Source: Cricetomys ansorgei (taxonomy: Eukaryota; Chordata; Mammalia; Rodentia; Nesomyidae). Taken from it: a stretch of DNA of 64,000 nt. This document shows, piece by piece, positions 11,130-21,024 of the stretch. The notes below the pieces were generated by a model that was not told where the DNA came from, made no database searches, and was given only the letters and a program-made list of their open reading frames with translations. Within the stretch, counting starts at the first letter, position 1. Every line of letters starts with the position of its first letter. A program made the translations under genes and the position numbers. The DNA lies in assembly GCA_026225945.1 (NCBI GenBank), contig JAMJFZ010000818.1, positions 1,796,501 through 1,860,500 of the forward strand, given 5' to 3'.

Positions 11130-11235
11130 TGCGGTGAGCAGCGCACATTGCCCTTAACTTGCTGTGTGACTTTAGACAAACTAGCAACCTCTCTGTGGCT
11201 TCCCGCTCCCCATGGGAGGGAATGGAATGCTCAGA
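11130..11235 (+). repeat. MIR SINE fragment
   Basis: ACTTGCTGTGTGACTTTAGA, then AACCTCTCTGTGGCTTCC, marks a MIR immediately beside the Rnft2 start-codon exon. Confidence 0.7.
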
Positions 11236-11306
11236 CTCAAGGCCTCCTTCCGTGTCACATCTATTCCTGGTGAAGGTGTGACTTCCCACGGAGACCCACC
11301 CATCAC

Positions 11307-11330
11307 CTGGTGAACGGCGAGGAGCCACAT
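11307..11330 (-). CDS. Rnft2: Rnft2 coding exon 1 (start codon, 8 residues)
   Basis: On the minus strand the ATG is at 11330-11328. The exon reads MWLLAVHQ and ends at a CAG/GTGATG donor after 24 coding bases. I chose it because it splices in phase onto the VLRKMQRR exon and resembles the human RNFT2 start as I remember it (MWLFTVNQ). The exon continues upstream as 5' UTR. A possible acceptor, GTGTCCACAG, would place its 5' border at 11361. Four of the first eight residues differ from the human ones I recall, while the next exon is nearly unchanged. Confidence 0.8.
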
Positions 11331-11669
11331 GGACTTCAGAACTCCATGTTAACGAAATGTGCTGTGGACACCCAGGGTCCCTGCTGGGGTGTAGTCACGG
11401 GGTCCCAGAGAGAACAGGTCCTCCTCCTCTTCCTCTTCAGAGGGAAGCACAGAGCAAGGGGCTCATCCGAGACTTCAGACGTTGGGTGGTACGAAGCCCT
11501 TGGGTGAACAGAGATGACCTGTGTCGCATAATAAATTGGGGGTCACGACTGGTAACCGTAACAGGGGACCCCCTTTGCCCAGTAGCTCTGGGTAGCCTCC
11601 TAGCAATCCTCTGAGCCACCTATAGTGGCATATGGCCATAATAGATTGGTCCTATTGGAAAATCGAGTC

Positions 11670-12012
11670 CAGAGGGTTGGAGAGATAGCTCTGTTGACAA
11701 AGTGCTTGCCACACTGCAGGAGGACCTGAGTTTGGTCCCCGGCACTCCAGTGAGAGGCCAGGCATGGTGGTGCACTGTGTAATCCCAGCATTGGAGAGGC
11801 AAAAGCCGGAGGATTTCTGAGGCTCCTTGGCTCAGTCCTTCTAGCTGAACTGATGAGCCCTAGGTCCCAGTGAGAGATTCTATCTCAAAAAATAAGGTGC
11901 AGTTCCTGAGGAATGATACCTAAGGGCGACCTCTGGCCTCCACACACACGTATGCACATCCACACACATTTGTAATCCCACACAAGCATCCATACACCCT
12001 TGCATGCACATG

Positions 12013-12046
<34 letters not shown>

Positions 12047-12050
12047 TTGG
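11670..12050 (+). mobile_element. Composite B4-like SINE with (CA)n tail
   Basis: An ID/B2-like head (GGAGAGATAGCTCTGTTGAC) is followed by a B1-like body (GGCATGGTGGTGCACTG, GAGATTCTATCTC) and a (CA)n tail at about 12018-12046. Confidence 0.7.
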
Positions 12051-12649
12051 TAGGAAGAAAAAAAGAAAGAAAATCATGAATCCTGATTAGGGCATTAGGG
12101 ATGAGGGAATCTGATTGGGGAATACAGAAAACAAATTTAGAACTTTCACTGGCTTTCCAATAAAATCAGAATGAAAATCAGAGTTGTCCAAAGTCTGCAG
12201 GTTGTGTGTGGAATCATCACCACCAGTTTATAACCTCAATTCTGTGAGTCACTTCCACACACTCTAAAGTTAGCCTGTCTTTGCCTCCAGGCTTTTGTAT
12301 TAGCTGTTCCTCCCCTGGAATGGCTCTTCCAGCTGAGGGCTATACAGCTAACTCCTTTGATGCAGATGGCACCTCTTCCCAGAGGCCTCCTCTTCTCTCC
12401 TGTGTCCTATTAGGTCTGTGCTGCTTTCTCCTCCACACTTACCAGTCATTCATGCGCAGGCTTGCTTATATGATTTGTGAGAGAACCTGTGACTGGTTTG
12501 CCCCTCCCCCTCAGCGTAGCAGAGATGAGAGGTGATCAAGTACTTCTACAGAGATTTAGTGACCTCGGGTTTCCCAACTACAGTTTTCTAAGATCCCTGA
12601 ACCTTGTCCCTCCTCCCACATCAATAAAAGATCAAGACAGAAGGGGCGG

Positions 12650-12838
12650 GGCCTGTAGAGAGGACTCAGTGTGCATTCTGCTCCTGCAGAGGACCTAAGT
12701 TCAGTTCCTAGCACCCACAAGGGCAACTCACAACTACCTGTACCACCTGAACCTCCAGCTCCAGGTGATCTGACCCCCCCTGCTGGCTCCCTAGGCACCT
12801 GCACTCACATGCACAAACCCACACTCACACATAATTAA
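12650..12838 (+). mobile_element. B2-like SINE
   Basis: CTGCAGAGGACCTAAGTTCAG and GTTCCTAGCACCCACAAGG mark a B2-type body, with an A-rich tail joined to the next element. Confidence 0.65.
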
Positions 12839-12962
12839 AAAACAAAAACTTTGTTTCCTGAAACTCACTGTGTAGACCAGGCTGGCCTCGAACTCACAGA
12901 GATTCGCCTGCCTCTGCCTCTCAAGTGCTGGGATTAAAGGCATGCATCACACTGTCCCGCTT
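12838..12962 (-). mobile_element. B1 SINE, minus
   Basis: CTGTGTAGACCAGGCTGGCC, ACTCACAGAGATTCGCCTG and GTGCTGGGATTAAAGGCATG are in reverse-strand B1 order. Confidence 0.9.
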
Positions 12963-13649
12963 AACTTCTTTAAAGAAATAAAGTACAACAGGTTCAGCCT
13001 CCTGGGGTATCTTCTATACACAAACCCATCATAGTCCAGGCAGCACAACTGTCTGCTGAAAGCCTTCTTAATTCTGCGGAGCCTTCTCAAGCCCACCGCC
13101 CGAGGAAGCCACCAGCTAAGTCGCTTATCTTTTCGGGAAGGTTAAATAATCTGGGAAAAGACTCCTCGGCACCATCTTCATATACAGGCAAGCTCTCTAT
13201 CACCAAGCTAAACCCCCAGCCCACCGCGTTCATAAAGAAAGGAAATAATCGTCATGTAAACAAGTCCCCAAAATTTGCAGTCCGGCTTAGTACTCCCCCT
13301 TGGCCTCACTACTCCTCAGCCTTCGAGAAAATAAAATACAGTATCCCCCAAGTTTCCGTCCAGAAGCTTGGCACAACGTCAAACATTAAATGCCCAAAAC
13401 GGTTGGAAGCAGGCCGAACAACGGTTCCAATATCCAATCCTGGAGCACAGCTAGCGCTCAGGATGCAATGGAATCAATGAATGAGCCGTCTCCGCTCGCA
13501 CACTCCGAGGCCACACCGACCTCCGGGGTGCCGGGGCTCAGGCGTCGTCCCCAGGCCGGTTCACACCTGCACCATGCACAGGGGAACCGCCTCTCTGGCC
13601 TGGCTCACAGGAACCGGGTCACCGGCGGCAGAGCATCGGCTGCATTTAC

Positions 13650-13760
13650 CTGACAGACTTCAGCAATCACGGCCTCAGCTGGTCCAGCCCAGCCAATCAC
13701 TGGCGCGGCCCGGCCGGCACGTGACTTCCGGCCGATCGGGCTCGGGGAAATGGAGTCGGC
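13650..13760 (-). other. Rnft2: Rnft2 probable noncoding exon 1
   Basis: Read on the minus strand, a GTAAAT donor follows GTCTGTCAG, placing an exon end at 13650 inside the CpG island. The next exon inward carries the ATG, so this exon would be 5' UTR only. The upstream limit is a guess, since no TATA box is visible and CpG-island promoters usually start at several points. The exon would contain one CCAAT box and one E-box if transcription begins near 13760. RNA 5'-end data would settle this. Confidence 0.5.
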
Positions 13761-13984
13761 GCTAGGACCCAGGCACAGTGCCGCCTGCCTTTGGTCCGCG
13801 GCAGCCCGCCCCCGCCACCGGATCCAGCCAATGAAAGGCCGCGGCTCCTCAGGACCCAATGAGAAGCAGGTGTGGAGGGGCCCGGCGGTGGCGTCACGGG
13901 GCGGGGCGGGGCGTTCGGCGGATCACGTGGCCGGCGCGCTCGCTTCGCGGAGGTGAGGCCGTGTCCCGCGCGGACCGGGGGGTC

Positions 13985-14029
13985 ATGCCGCGGGGTCGCC
14001 TCTGCGCCTGCGCCGTGCCGGGATGCTGA
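13985..14029 (+). promoter_or_regulatory. upstream ORF overlapping the Spring1 start codon
   Basis: An ATG at 13985 with G at -3 opens a 14-codon frame ([14 protein letters not shown]) that ends in TGA at 14027-14029. The stop lies just inside the main coding sequence, in the string ATGCTGA, where the Spring1 ATG is 14023-14025. If the transcript starts upstream of 13985, scanning ribosomes would meet this ATG first, and reaching the main start would need leaky scanning or backward movement. The main ATG also has G at -3. Confidence 0.5.
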
Positions 14030-14133
14030 ACCTTGCGGCGCTGCTGTGGCGCCGGCTCCTGCGCAAGCGCTGGGTGCTCGCGCTGGTCTTCGGGCTCTCG
14101 CTGGTCTACTTCCTCAGCAGCACCTTCAGGCAG
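14023..14133 (+). CDS. Spring1: Spring1 coding exon 1 (signal anchor)
   Basis: The exon encodes residues 1-37, from [17 protein letters not shown] to STFRQ, and ends at CAG/GTAGGC. A basic stretch (RRLLRKR, residues 10-16) precedes a hydrophobic segment ([15 protein letters not shown]), which suits a type II signal anchor with the N-terminus in the cytosol. The human start as I remember it is MVNLAAMVWRRLL, so this ATG matches in position and length. The exon lies in the CpG island. Confidence 0.97.
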
Positions 14134-15604
14134 GTAGGCGGGAGCGCCCGGGACCGGTCCTGATCCTCCTCCTCTCCGGCCTCGGGTCCTCCGTGCTCCT
14201 CCTCCGTCCTCTTCTGTCCTTTGACGCTCCTCCCCCCAGCCCTTCACACGTCGTCCCCCTCCCTCGAGAGTGTAGCCATTCAGCCCTCTCTCGGAGCGCT
14301 GATTCTTTCCCTTTCAGCCCTTGGGTCACCCAGCACTCCTCCCTCTGATCCTTTGGTACTCCCTCTAGCCCTCCTTTCTCCGGTCCTTGGCTCTCTGGTC
14401 CTCCACCCTCTAGTCCTCCCTCTGGAGCTCTGATCCTCCTGTCCCCTGACTCTTCCCTCCTGTGCATGGAAGGCCACATGGAGGGCCAGGGAGGGAGGAC
14501 ATCCCATAAGGACATGCAGGTCTTTGTGCCCTCCCTCCCCTTACGCCGGACCTGGCAGAGCGGGGACTCAGACCTGCACCCAGCCTCTCTTCGTCCGATA
14601 CCTGCTCTGCAGTCCGGGGCCTCTTGATGGACAGGTGGGCAGGAGGTAGAGATGGCCAGGAAGTGGCCAGGGGCTCTGTACAGTGTCGCCTGGGTGACCC
14701 ACTGGCTCCTGAGGCGTCTCTGTGCACAGCTTGGTTGGGACATTTTTTTTCTTCTCTCAACCTTCTCTTTTCTTTTTTGTACTGGGTGAGAATTTCCGGA
14801 GAGCTGGCATCCCGTTTTAATAGAACTATTACCCAAAGTTTGCCTAGACGCCAAACTTGACTGAGTTCCGTCCTGCCCTTCCACTGTCTCCCTTTCCTTT
14901 ACTGCTACCATCTACCTTTTGGGCCTGTTTTACTTCTTTCCTTTTCCATCCCAACCATTTTGTTTTTTGTTGTTGTTGTTGTTGGTTTGTTTGTGTATCA
15001 CAAACTGTCTTTTCATTGTGTTGCCTGGGTTACCGTCCATCTTTGTATCCTGCTGTGGTCTTTTTTCTACCTTGTTACAACAGGCGGGAAGTGTTCTCAT
15101 TGCAATTTTGTTTCCATTTATTATTGCCTAATGGTGCAGAGCTTCAGGGCTGCTTCAACCTTCACTGAACAAATGTCTACTCCAGTCGCCACTCAGCTTC
15201 TTTGAAAGGACCGAGTGAGGTTGCCGTCCTGATGGGGTTCTCAGAAGTCAAGTTCATGCATTAAATGTGTAGACGAATAATAAAAGCAATGTCATCTGAG
15301 GTTTAGGGAGACTGGGGGAGGGGGTGCTATGAAGGGGGACAGAGGAGACTATTCCGCCTCTCATCCACTTGCACAGGTCAAGGGTCGCAGGAACATGTGT
15401 TGCCTGTGGCTGTAGACCATTCTCACAGCCTGTGCTGGTTCCTCTGACGAGTAGTCCTGTGTGTGCTGGGACTGACCCCAGGCTTCCTGTCTACACCTGC
15501 TGAGGTGCGGACCAGCCCTGTTGCTCCTCTGCTGTAGGCCAATAGCGTCTCAGTATGTCACTCTAGCCTAGACCTGTCAGAAAGCCCCAAATTCCTGTTT
15601 GTCT

Positions 15605-15775
15605 ACTTCTTTCCCCTCCTCCTCCTCCTCCTCTCCCTCCTCCTCTTACTCCTCCCCCTCTTCTTCTTTTTCCTCCTTCCCTCCTCCTCTTCCTCCTCCT
15701 CCCCTCTTCTTCCTCCCCCTCCTCTTCCTTTTCCTCCTCCTCTTCCTCTGCCTTCCCTCCTCCTCCTCCTTTTGG
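15605..15775 (+). repeat. (TCC)n polypyrimidine tract
   Basis: About 170 bases are almost purely C and T on the plus strand, with a triplet CCT/TCC rhythm. It could adopt triplex (H-DNA) structure; that is inference. Confidence 0.95.
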
Positions 15776-16191
15776 TCATTTTGGTTGGGTCTAATTGACC
15801 ATAGCTAGGTGGTGACTTGAGCCACGCACACTGTCCCAGTGTGGATGACTGCAGTCTCCTGCCCCTCGCCTCACCTCTTCCCTCAGCGGCAGCAGGTAAC
15901 CCAGCATTCCTCGTTCGTGTGCTCGCATGTCTTTGTCACCTCACCCCTTTTTCAACATAGTTTTTTTTTTTTTTTTTAGAACAGAGACCTATGTGTCTTG
16001 TTCAGACACTCCAGCCTTCACCCACATCCCCACCCCAGTCCTGCTAGGCACCTCCTGGGAACCAGATATTGGTTCAAGTGAGTTCTTGGTCCGGATGACT
16101 TGACTTTTCTTCTCAGCTGGTTTATTCCTTTTCTCATCTTGGCTCAGATGCTGTCTACCTGGCAGCTTTCCCTACAGCCTCATTTTAACTG

Positions 16192-16193
<2 letters not shown>

Positions 16194-16238
<45 letters not shown>

Positions 16239-16240
16239 GG
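16194..16240 (+). repeat. (TG)n microsatellite
   Basis: A pure TG dinucleotide run of about 40 bases. Confidence 0.97.
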
Positions 16241-16314
16241 GGGGTAGGTTGTGGGTATCTTGTTTGATTTGTGATTTAAGACTACCGGGGGGGCTGTTAT
16301 AAAATCCTTAGACC

Positions 16315-16382
16315 TGTTGTCTTTTGTTTTGTCTTTGCTTTTGTTTTTTTGTTTAGTTAGTTTTTTTTGTTTGTTTGGTTTT

Positions 16383-16421
<39 letters not shown>

Positions 16422-16445
16422 GTTTTTGTTTTTGTTTTTTGTTTT
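16315..16445 (+). repeat. (GTTTT)n / T-rich repeat
   Basis: Repeated GTTTT and GTTTGTTTT units. It may be the reversed A-rich tail of a degraded retroelement. Confidence 0.9.
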
Positions 16446-17159
16446 CTCTGGATCTGTTTCCTCCGAAGCCAGAAGCAGTGATAATCATTGCTGACCTGTG
16501 CTGTCCTGTTGCCGTGATGGCCTTTGGCCAGTAGAAGACTAAAGTCTCTAGAGACCCACAGAACCCATGTGAGACTCAAGTTCCTTCGGGCTGGGTGTGG
16601 GCTACTGAAACACCACCGTGGACTCTGGCGGCCTAAACAACACACAAAGCATCCTGGCAACTGGGAGGCCCCAGAGCAGGACACCAACAGATTCTTCATG
16701 GGGTGGGCGCGCCTGGCCGGCTTCATTCTCACATAGTGGAGAGTACACACTGGTGTTTAACCCCTTTCACGTGTGCCAGTCCATTCCCGGGGACTCCACT
16801 CCATGAGCTCCCAGAATTCTGGTTAATCACCGAGGAGACATTCCCCTTCTCAATCTGTGGATGTCACTGTCTGTTATCGTTACCTTGGGAGTGAAGGATT
16901 TGGCATTGATTCCGGGATGGACATTCAGTCCACAACTGGTCGGCCCCAGGACTCTGCCATGGGCTGGCCTCCTGGATTTCACCTGTGAAATTCAGGTCCT
17001 AGAAGTGTCTGTTAGGATGTGCTGTCAGGTTGTGAAGGCGCACCCCTAAAAGAGTGGAAGGCATGCATGCTTCTGCGTACCCCAGCCAGCCCTTTGCTGT
17101 CAGCCTCTGCTCTTGCCCTAGGGGTGGGGAGAGCCTGTACCCGCGTTTCTATTCTGGTT

Positions 17160-17448
17160 TTTGGAGCACTCACTTGTATAGTTCTTGGAGCACTCCCCTC
17201 TGCAGCTCTTGGAGCACTCCCCTCTGCAGTTCTTGGAGCACTCCCCTCTGCAGCTCTTGGAGCACTCTCCTCTGCAGCTCTTGGAGCACTCCCCTCTGCA
17301 GCTCTTGGAGCACTCCCCTCTGCAGCTCTTGGAGCACTCCCCTCTGCAGCTCTTGGAGCACTCCCCTCTGCAGCTCTTGGAGCACTCCCCTCTGCAGCTC
17401 TTGGAGCACTCCCCTCTGCAGCTCTTGGAGCACTCTCTTGCTTTGCCT
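17160..17448. repeat. 24-bp minisatellite in Spring1 intron 1
   Basis: About 12 tandem copies of TTGGAGCACTCCCCTCTGCAG plus CTC (24 bases) are present, most nearly identical, with diverged first and last copies. Because 24 is a multiple of three, all three plus frames and one minus frame are open as 8-residue repeats (ALGALPSA, LLEHSPLQ, STPLCSSW; LQELQRGV on the minus strand). No initiation context, splice logic or homology supports translation. Confidence 0.97.
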
Positions 17449-17764
17449 AAGACTCATTTGTAGCTGAGTTTCCTGTGTTACGTTTCGGGCTGTTTCCTTC
17501 CTGTGCTGCTTGGCTCCTGTCTATGAAGCAGATCCGCAGGCTGGGTGCTGCTCACTTGTCTCCTCCTCAGCTCCTGTAGCTGTCTGACTCCTCTGCTCAG
17601 TGAGTGTCCTTGTGTAGGACTTGGGTGTGATGAGGAACCGAACTTTTCTGAGGATGCATGGGTTGTGAATGAGATACAGGCCAGCCCAGGGGTTCTTCAT
17701 ATGTAGCAGGGTGCCAGAAGTGGGCCAGCCAACACCCCGTGTGGAGAATATTTTAAAAAATGGG

Positions 17765-17890
17765 ATCATGCCAGGCGTGGTTGTGCTGACCTTTGACCTC
17801 AGCACTTGGGAAGCTGAGGCAGGCAGATCTCTTGGAGTTCGAGCCTAGCCTGGTCTACGTAGTGATTTCCAGCATGGGTGGGAGTGCAAA
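17765..17890 (+). mobile_element. B1-like SINE
   Basis: GCCAGGCGTGGTTGTGCTGAC, AAGCTGAGGCAGGCAGATCTC and GAGTTCGAGCCTAGCCTGG are in B1 order. Confidence 0.8.
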
Positions 17891-19154
17891 AATAGGTTAA
17901 GACTTCAATATATACTTTTCTTTTTGCTTCCCTAGAGAAACCAGGTCTCCAGGACCGGTGGTGTCTAGTGGGGTCTGATGACCTCCAACCTTTACTTCCT
18001 ACAGTCTGCACTCTCCTTCGGGCTGCTCACTTGTCCTGGTCCTTCGCCGGCCTCGGCCCTGGATGAGCACAGTCCTGTGGGGATGGGTTCACTTCCTTCC
18101 TTCTGCTTGGGTTCTGGCCTGGGAGCATACGTAGTCCCCACACGATAGTAACCACCTGCGCTCACTGTGAGACACTGTGGCAAAACAAGAAATCTCTGCC
18201 GTGCTAAGTTCCTGGGGCTTCATTCTTTCTGAGTAACCCAGCTAATCAGCTTCCATCAAAAAAAAAAAAATTGCTGATATATCATGAGTTCGTTATTACC
18301 ATTTATTAGTGAATAAATACTTGATTTAAATTAATTATTTTCAGAAATCTGTTCTGGTTTTCCATCAGTAGACACGAACTCACACTGCGGGGCCTCGGTG
18401 GCTTGGACTGCTCTCACACAAGCCCTCCTGCCTGATCTGCCTTTGTGGGTCACTCCTGTCCTGAACCCTCACCCTGTAGTTTGTCTCACCTGGTCTGCCC
18501 TCCGCCTCTCATCTGCGCATTGGAGGCAGTAAGAGGAACACACGGTGGGCTAGGAAAAGAGACGTTTACCACAGGTGGAGAAGAGGCTGTGGTACACTGC
18601 AGTCCCCTGGGCTCCTCAGCTCTGCGTCCGTGAAACTTCTCACCCTGGCGTAGCCGCCTTTACCAGGAGCTGCTGACTGACTGTCTTGGATCCTTGGATG
18701 CCTCTTTTCTTTGGTTTTCATCCTAATTAATGCTTAAGGGGATAATTTAAATTGTTAGAGATGGGAGTACAGGAGAGGATGCCTTCAAGGGAGCAGGTTG
18801 AGGATGGTGAGTGGCGGGCACCAGGTGACCTGGGCACAGCACTGCACACAGGGGGGAGGTAGAGCAGCGCTGAAGTTTACTCCCTGGGTGCCTGCCATCC
18901 GCCGAGGGGTTTGGAGGGAGGGCAGGCAGATGGCTTCAGTAGTGATTTAGAACCAGTAGTACACTAGCACAGGGTGGGGGCAGAGAGTGGCAGGGCATCT
19001 CTTGGGGGGCCTCTGGCCTGAGGCGAGAGCTGATGTCTTCCTTGCCGCTTAGGTGGTACAGCTCCTCATAGGGCTGGGCCGTCTGCCATTCTTTAAAGTA
19101 CGTTAACTTCTGCTGGGAAGTAGTTACCCAAGAAGATTGGTGCCCACTTAGGCT

Positions 19155-19535
19155 GTCTTCGTTACTTTTCTATTGCTGTGATTATACACTGTGACCAAGG
19201 CAACGTATAAAAGAGTTCATTCGGGGCTTACAGTTTCGGAGGGCTAGAGTCCGTGACCATCATGGCGGGGAGCGTGGCAGGCAGCATGGTGCTGGAGCAG
19301 TAGCTGAGAGCTCACATCTCGATCCACAACCACAGAGCAAGAGGCTAACTTGGGCTTTTGAAACCTCAGAGCCCCGCCGCTGGTGACACTCCTCCAGGGT
19401 TTGCAGAACATGACACAGGCACGGGAGGGCCACTAGCAGAAGGGCCGCTGTGATGGACGGACGGACGGGTGGTGTTTCTTCCTGTCCTTTTATCCGAATG
19501 TGTTTTCTTCTCTCATTTGAGGTGTACTGGTTCCT
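19155..19535 (-). mobile_element. ERVL-MaLR (MT-type) LTR, minus
   Basis: In reverse sense it ends with CACAGCAATAGAAAAGTAAC, preceded by TTGCCTTGGTCAC and CCATGATGGTCACGG, the usual 3' end of MT LTRs. The polyadenylation hexamer has decayed to AATGAA. No internal retroviral region is present. Confidence 0.75.
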
Positions 19536-19574
19536 CACTTAACATGCACATGTCTCCCCCGTCTTTAAAAATTC

Positions 19575-19745
19575 TCTGGGTGCTGGAGAGATGGCTCCGT
19601 GCCTAAGAGTGCTTGCTGCTTCTGCAGAGGTCCTGGGTTCTGTTCCCAGCAACTGCTAACCCCAGTTCCATGGGACTCGACACTGTCTTCCGGCTACCAT
19701 GTGTACCCCTCTACCCCCACGCAAATAATAAAAATAAATCTCACT
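19575..19745 (+). mobile_element. B2 SINE
   Basis: GGTGCTGGAGAGATGGCTCC, AAGAGTGCTTGCTGCTTCTG, CCCAGCAACTGCTAACC and an AATAAAAATAAATC tail are visible. Confidence 0.85.
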
Positions 19746-20439
19746 CTCTCGTTTTTAAGTTCCTTATGATTCTTTACAACTATAATTCTCCATTGCTGGG
19801 CTATAGTTCTCAAACTTCAGATACTTGGGGTGCCCTTTGCTGAGATTCCTACATGGCTCCTTTAGGGCCAACTGTGCCACATATGGGGTGCTGGCCCACT
19901 TCCTCGTCTCTCATTGGACGGTTATAATTCCCCTGAAACCTGCTCAGCACGCTTCCTAATTAGCCTTTTAAAAAGTCTGAGGAGAAGCCACGCGTTAGCT
20001 GTGCAGGCCCCGCAGCCGCCTACGCTCATAAAGGACACGCTCGTGTGCTTCTGCCCACTCCGGTCCTCTCTGCCCTGTGCTGCGTGGATCCGCATGGACA
20101 TCTAACATCTCTGTGGGTCAGTGGCCCTGATTCACATGTGTAGCCCTTGTCAGCCCCTTGGACACTGATGTGTCTGTGACACTTTTTAAAAACCCCCTTT
20201 GAGTGGATTTTTTTAATGGTTTTTGAGACAGAGTTTCATTACGTAGCCCTGGCTGTTCTGGGTTGTTTCTGTGTAGACCAGGGTGAGTGACGGGTGTTTT
20301 TTACAAGGTGCCTCTAGGGGAGTCCCTGCCTCCCAGGGCTCCTGCACTGAGGACTACAGCTACCGAGCTGTCGCCTGTCCCGTCCTGTGACTGCTAGCCA
20401 CATCTTTTAAAAGAGAAAGGAGAGAAGCAGGGCACATGG

Positions 20440-20720
20440 AAGCAAGCCATCTTGAAGGACCGTTTTACACGGAGCAAATTAGAGAAGGGGGATCCTGATG
20501 GGCTCGTGGTGGGAGAGAGGCCACCCGCTCGATGCCGGTGATATTGCCGATGGGGGGAAACCCTGGGGAAGTTGTACGGGTGGCACCGTCCAGGACTCGC
20601 TACTGCAAGCGGTTCGCAAGGCTTTCCCCGAGCCCCGCACTGAACCGCAGCATTGCAGCGATAGCACAACCCGGGCTGTGCTGGACTCTGGAGGCTTTGT
20701 TTGCTCAGCAACGGCACCTC
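20440..20720. other. CpG-rich block of unknown origin in Spring1 intron 1
   Basis: About 280 bases carry a CpG frequency well above the rest of the intron (for example GGTGATATTGCCGATGGGG and AAGCGGTTCGCAAGG). I do not recognise a repeat family or gene. The sequence just after it (GATGGATTATTATGCATCCG) resembles the reverse strand of an old L1 3' region. It could be an intronic regulatory CpG island or a young insertion. Confidence 0.45.
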
Positions 20721-21024
20721 AGCACGATGGATTATTATGCATCCGTGAAGGTGTGATTATCTAGATAATGTGGGTCCGTGGAAATGTTTCACCATCCAAT
20801 TAGTGTCGAGAGCAACCAACGGTGACGCCGTTGTGAACTGGGTCAGAGGTCAAAGGGGAACATGCAAAAAACAAACGTGCTTTTATTTCAGGGTTGGGGT
20901 TGTAGGTAGTTGATGAATTTTGTGTTGATGAGCATTGTTTTTTAAGCGAACCTTTTCTTTTCGGATAACAACAGCTTAATGGGAAATCTTCACGGATGGT
21001 ATATTTCTCCAGATCACTTAGTTC

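Larger units (their letters stand above)
742..13760 (-). other. Rnft2: Rnft2 gene, 5' half (partial locus)
   Basis: This is the minus-strand locus for RING finger and transmembrane domain-containing protein 2. RNFT2 is a multipass membrane E3 ubiquitin ligase with an N-terminal low-complexity cytosolic region, several membrane segments and a C-terminal RING. In the window I see a probable noncoding exon in the CpG island and five coding exons (11307-11330, 10789-10847, 5231-5700, 1923-1999, 742-842), all with AG/GT borders. They sum to 731 nt, which is 243 codons plus two bases. The human protein is about 444 residues, so the remaining membrane segments and the RING are past the left edge. 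The gene is head to head with Spring1, as in human 12q24.22. The 5' limit is estimated from the CpG island. Identity is secure; the transcription start is not. Confidence 0.93.
13470..14170. promoter_or_regulatory. CpG-island bidirectional promoter, Rnft2 / Spring1
   Basis: CpG density jumps here compared with flanking DNA. The interval separates the Rnft2 first-exon donor (13650) from the Spring1 ATG (14023) by only 373 bases. Visible motifs are CCAAT boxes at 13693, 13828 and 13856, a palindromic E-box CACGTG at 13718 followed directly by an ETS-type ACTTCCGG at 13724, tandem GC boxes at 13898-13913, and a second CACGTG at 13924. No TATA box is visible. This is a typical housekeeping divergent promoter. 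The E-boxes could bind USF, MYC/MAX, TFEB-family or SREBP factors; which of these applies is inference. Confidence 0.85.

Noticed and set aside
14126..14911. 261-codon minus-strand ORF beginning in Spring1 intron 1
   Set aside because: It lies on CT-rich intronic DNA next to a CpG island; its Arg/Glu/Gly-rich product reflects base composition, and no family is recognised.
17160..17448. CRISPR-like array
   Set aside because: The 24-bp units are contiguous with no unique spacers, and the genome is mammalian.
17019..17467. Overlapping ORFs encoding 8-residue repeat proteins
   Set aside because: They come from the 24-bp tandem repeat; four simultaneous frames cannot all be selected, and none fits splicing to Spring1 exons.
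19155..19535. Possible endogenous retrovirus with genes
   Set aside because: Only an LTR 3' portion is present; no gag, pol or env-like reading frame occurs here or beside the other LTR relics.
20440..20720. Processed pseudogene in the CpG-rich block
   Set aside because: Neither strand gives a protein I recognise, and no poly-A tail or target-site duplication is visible.
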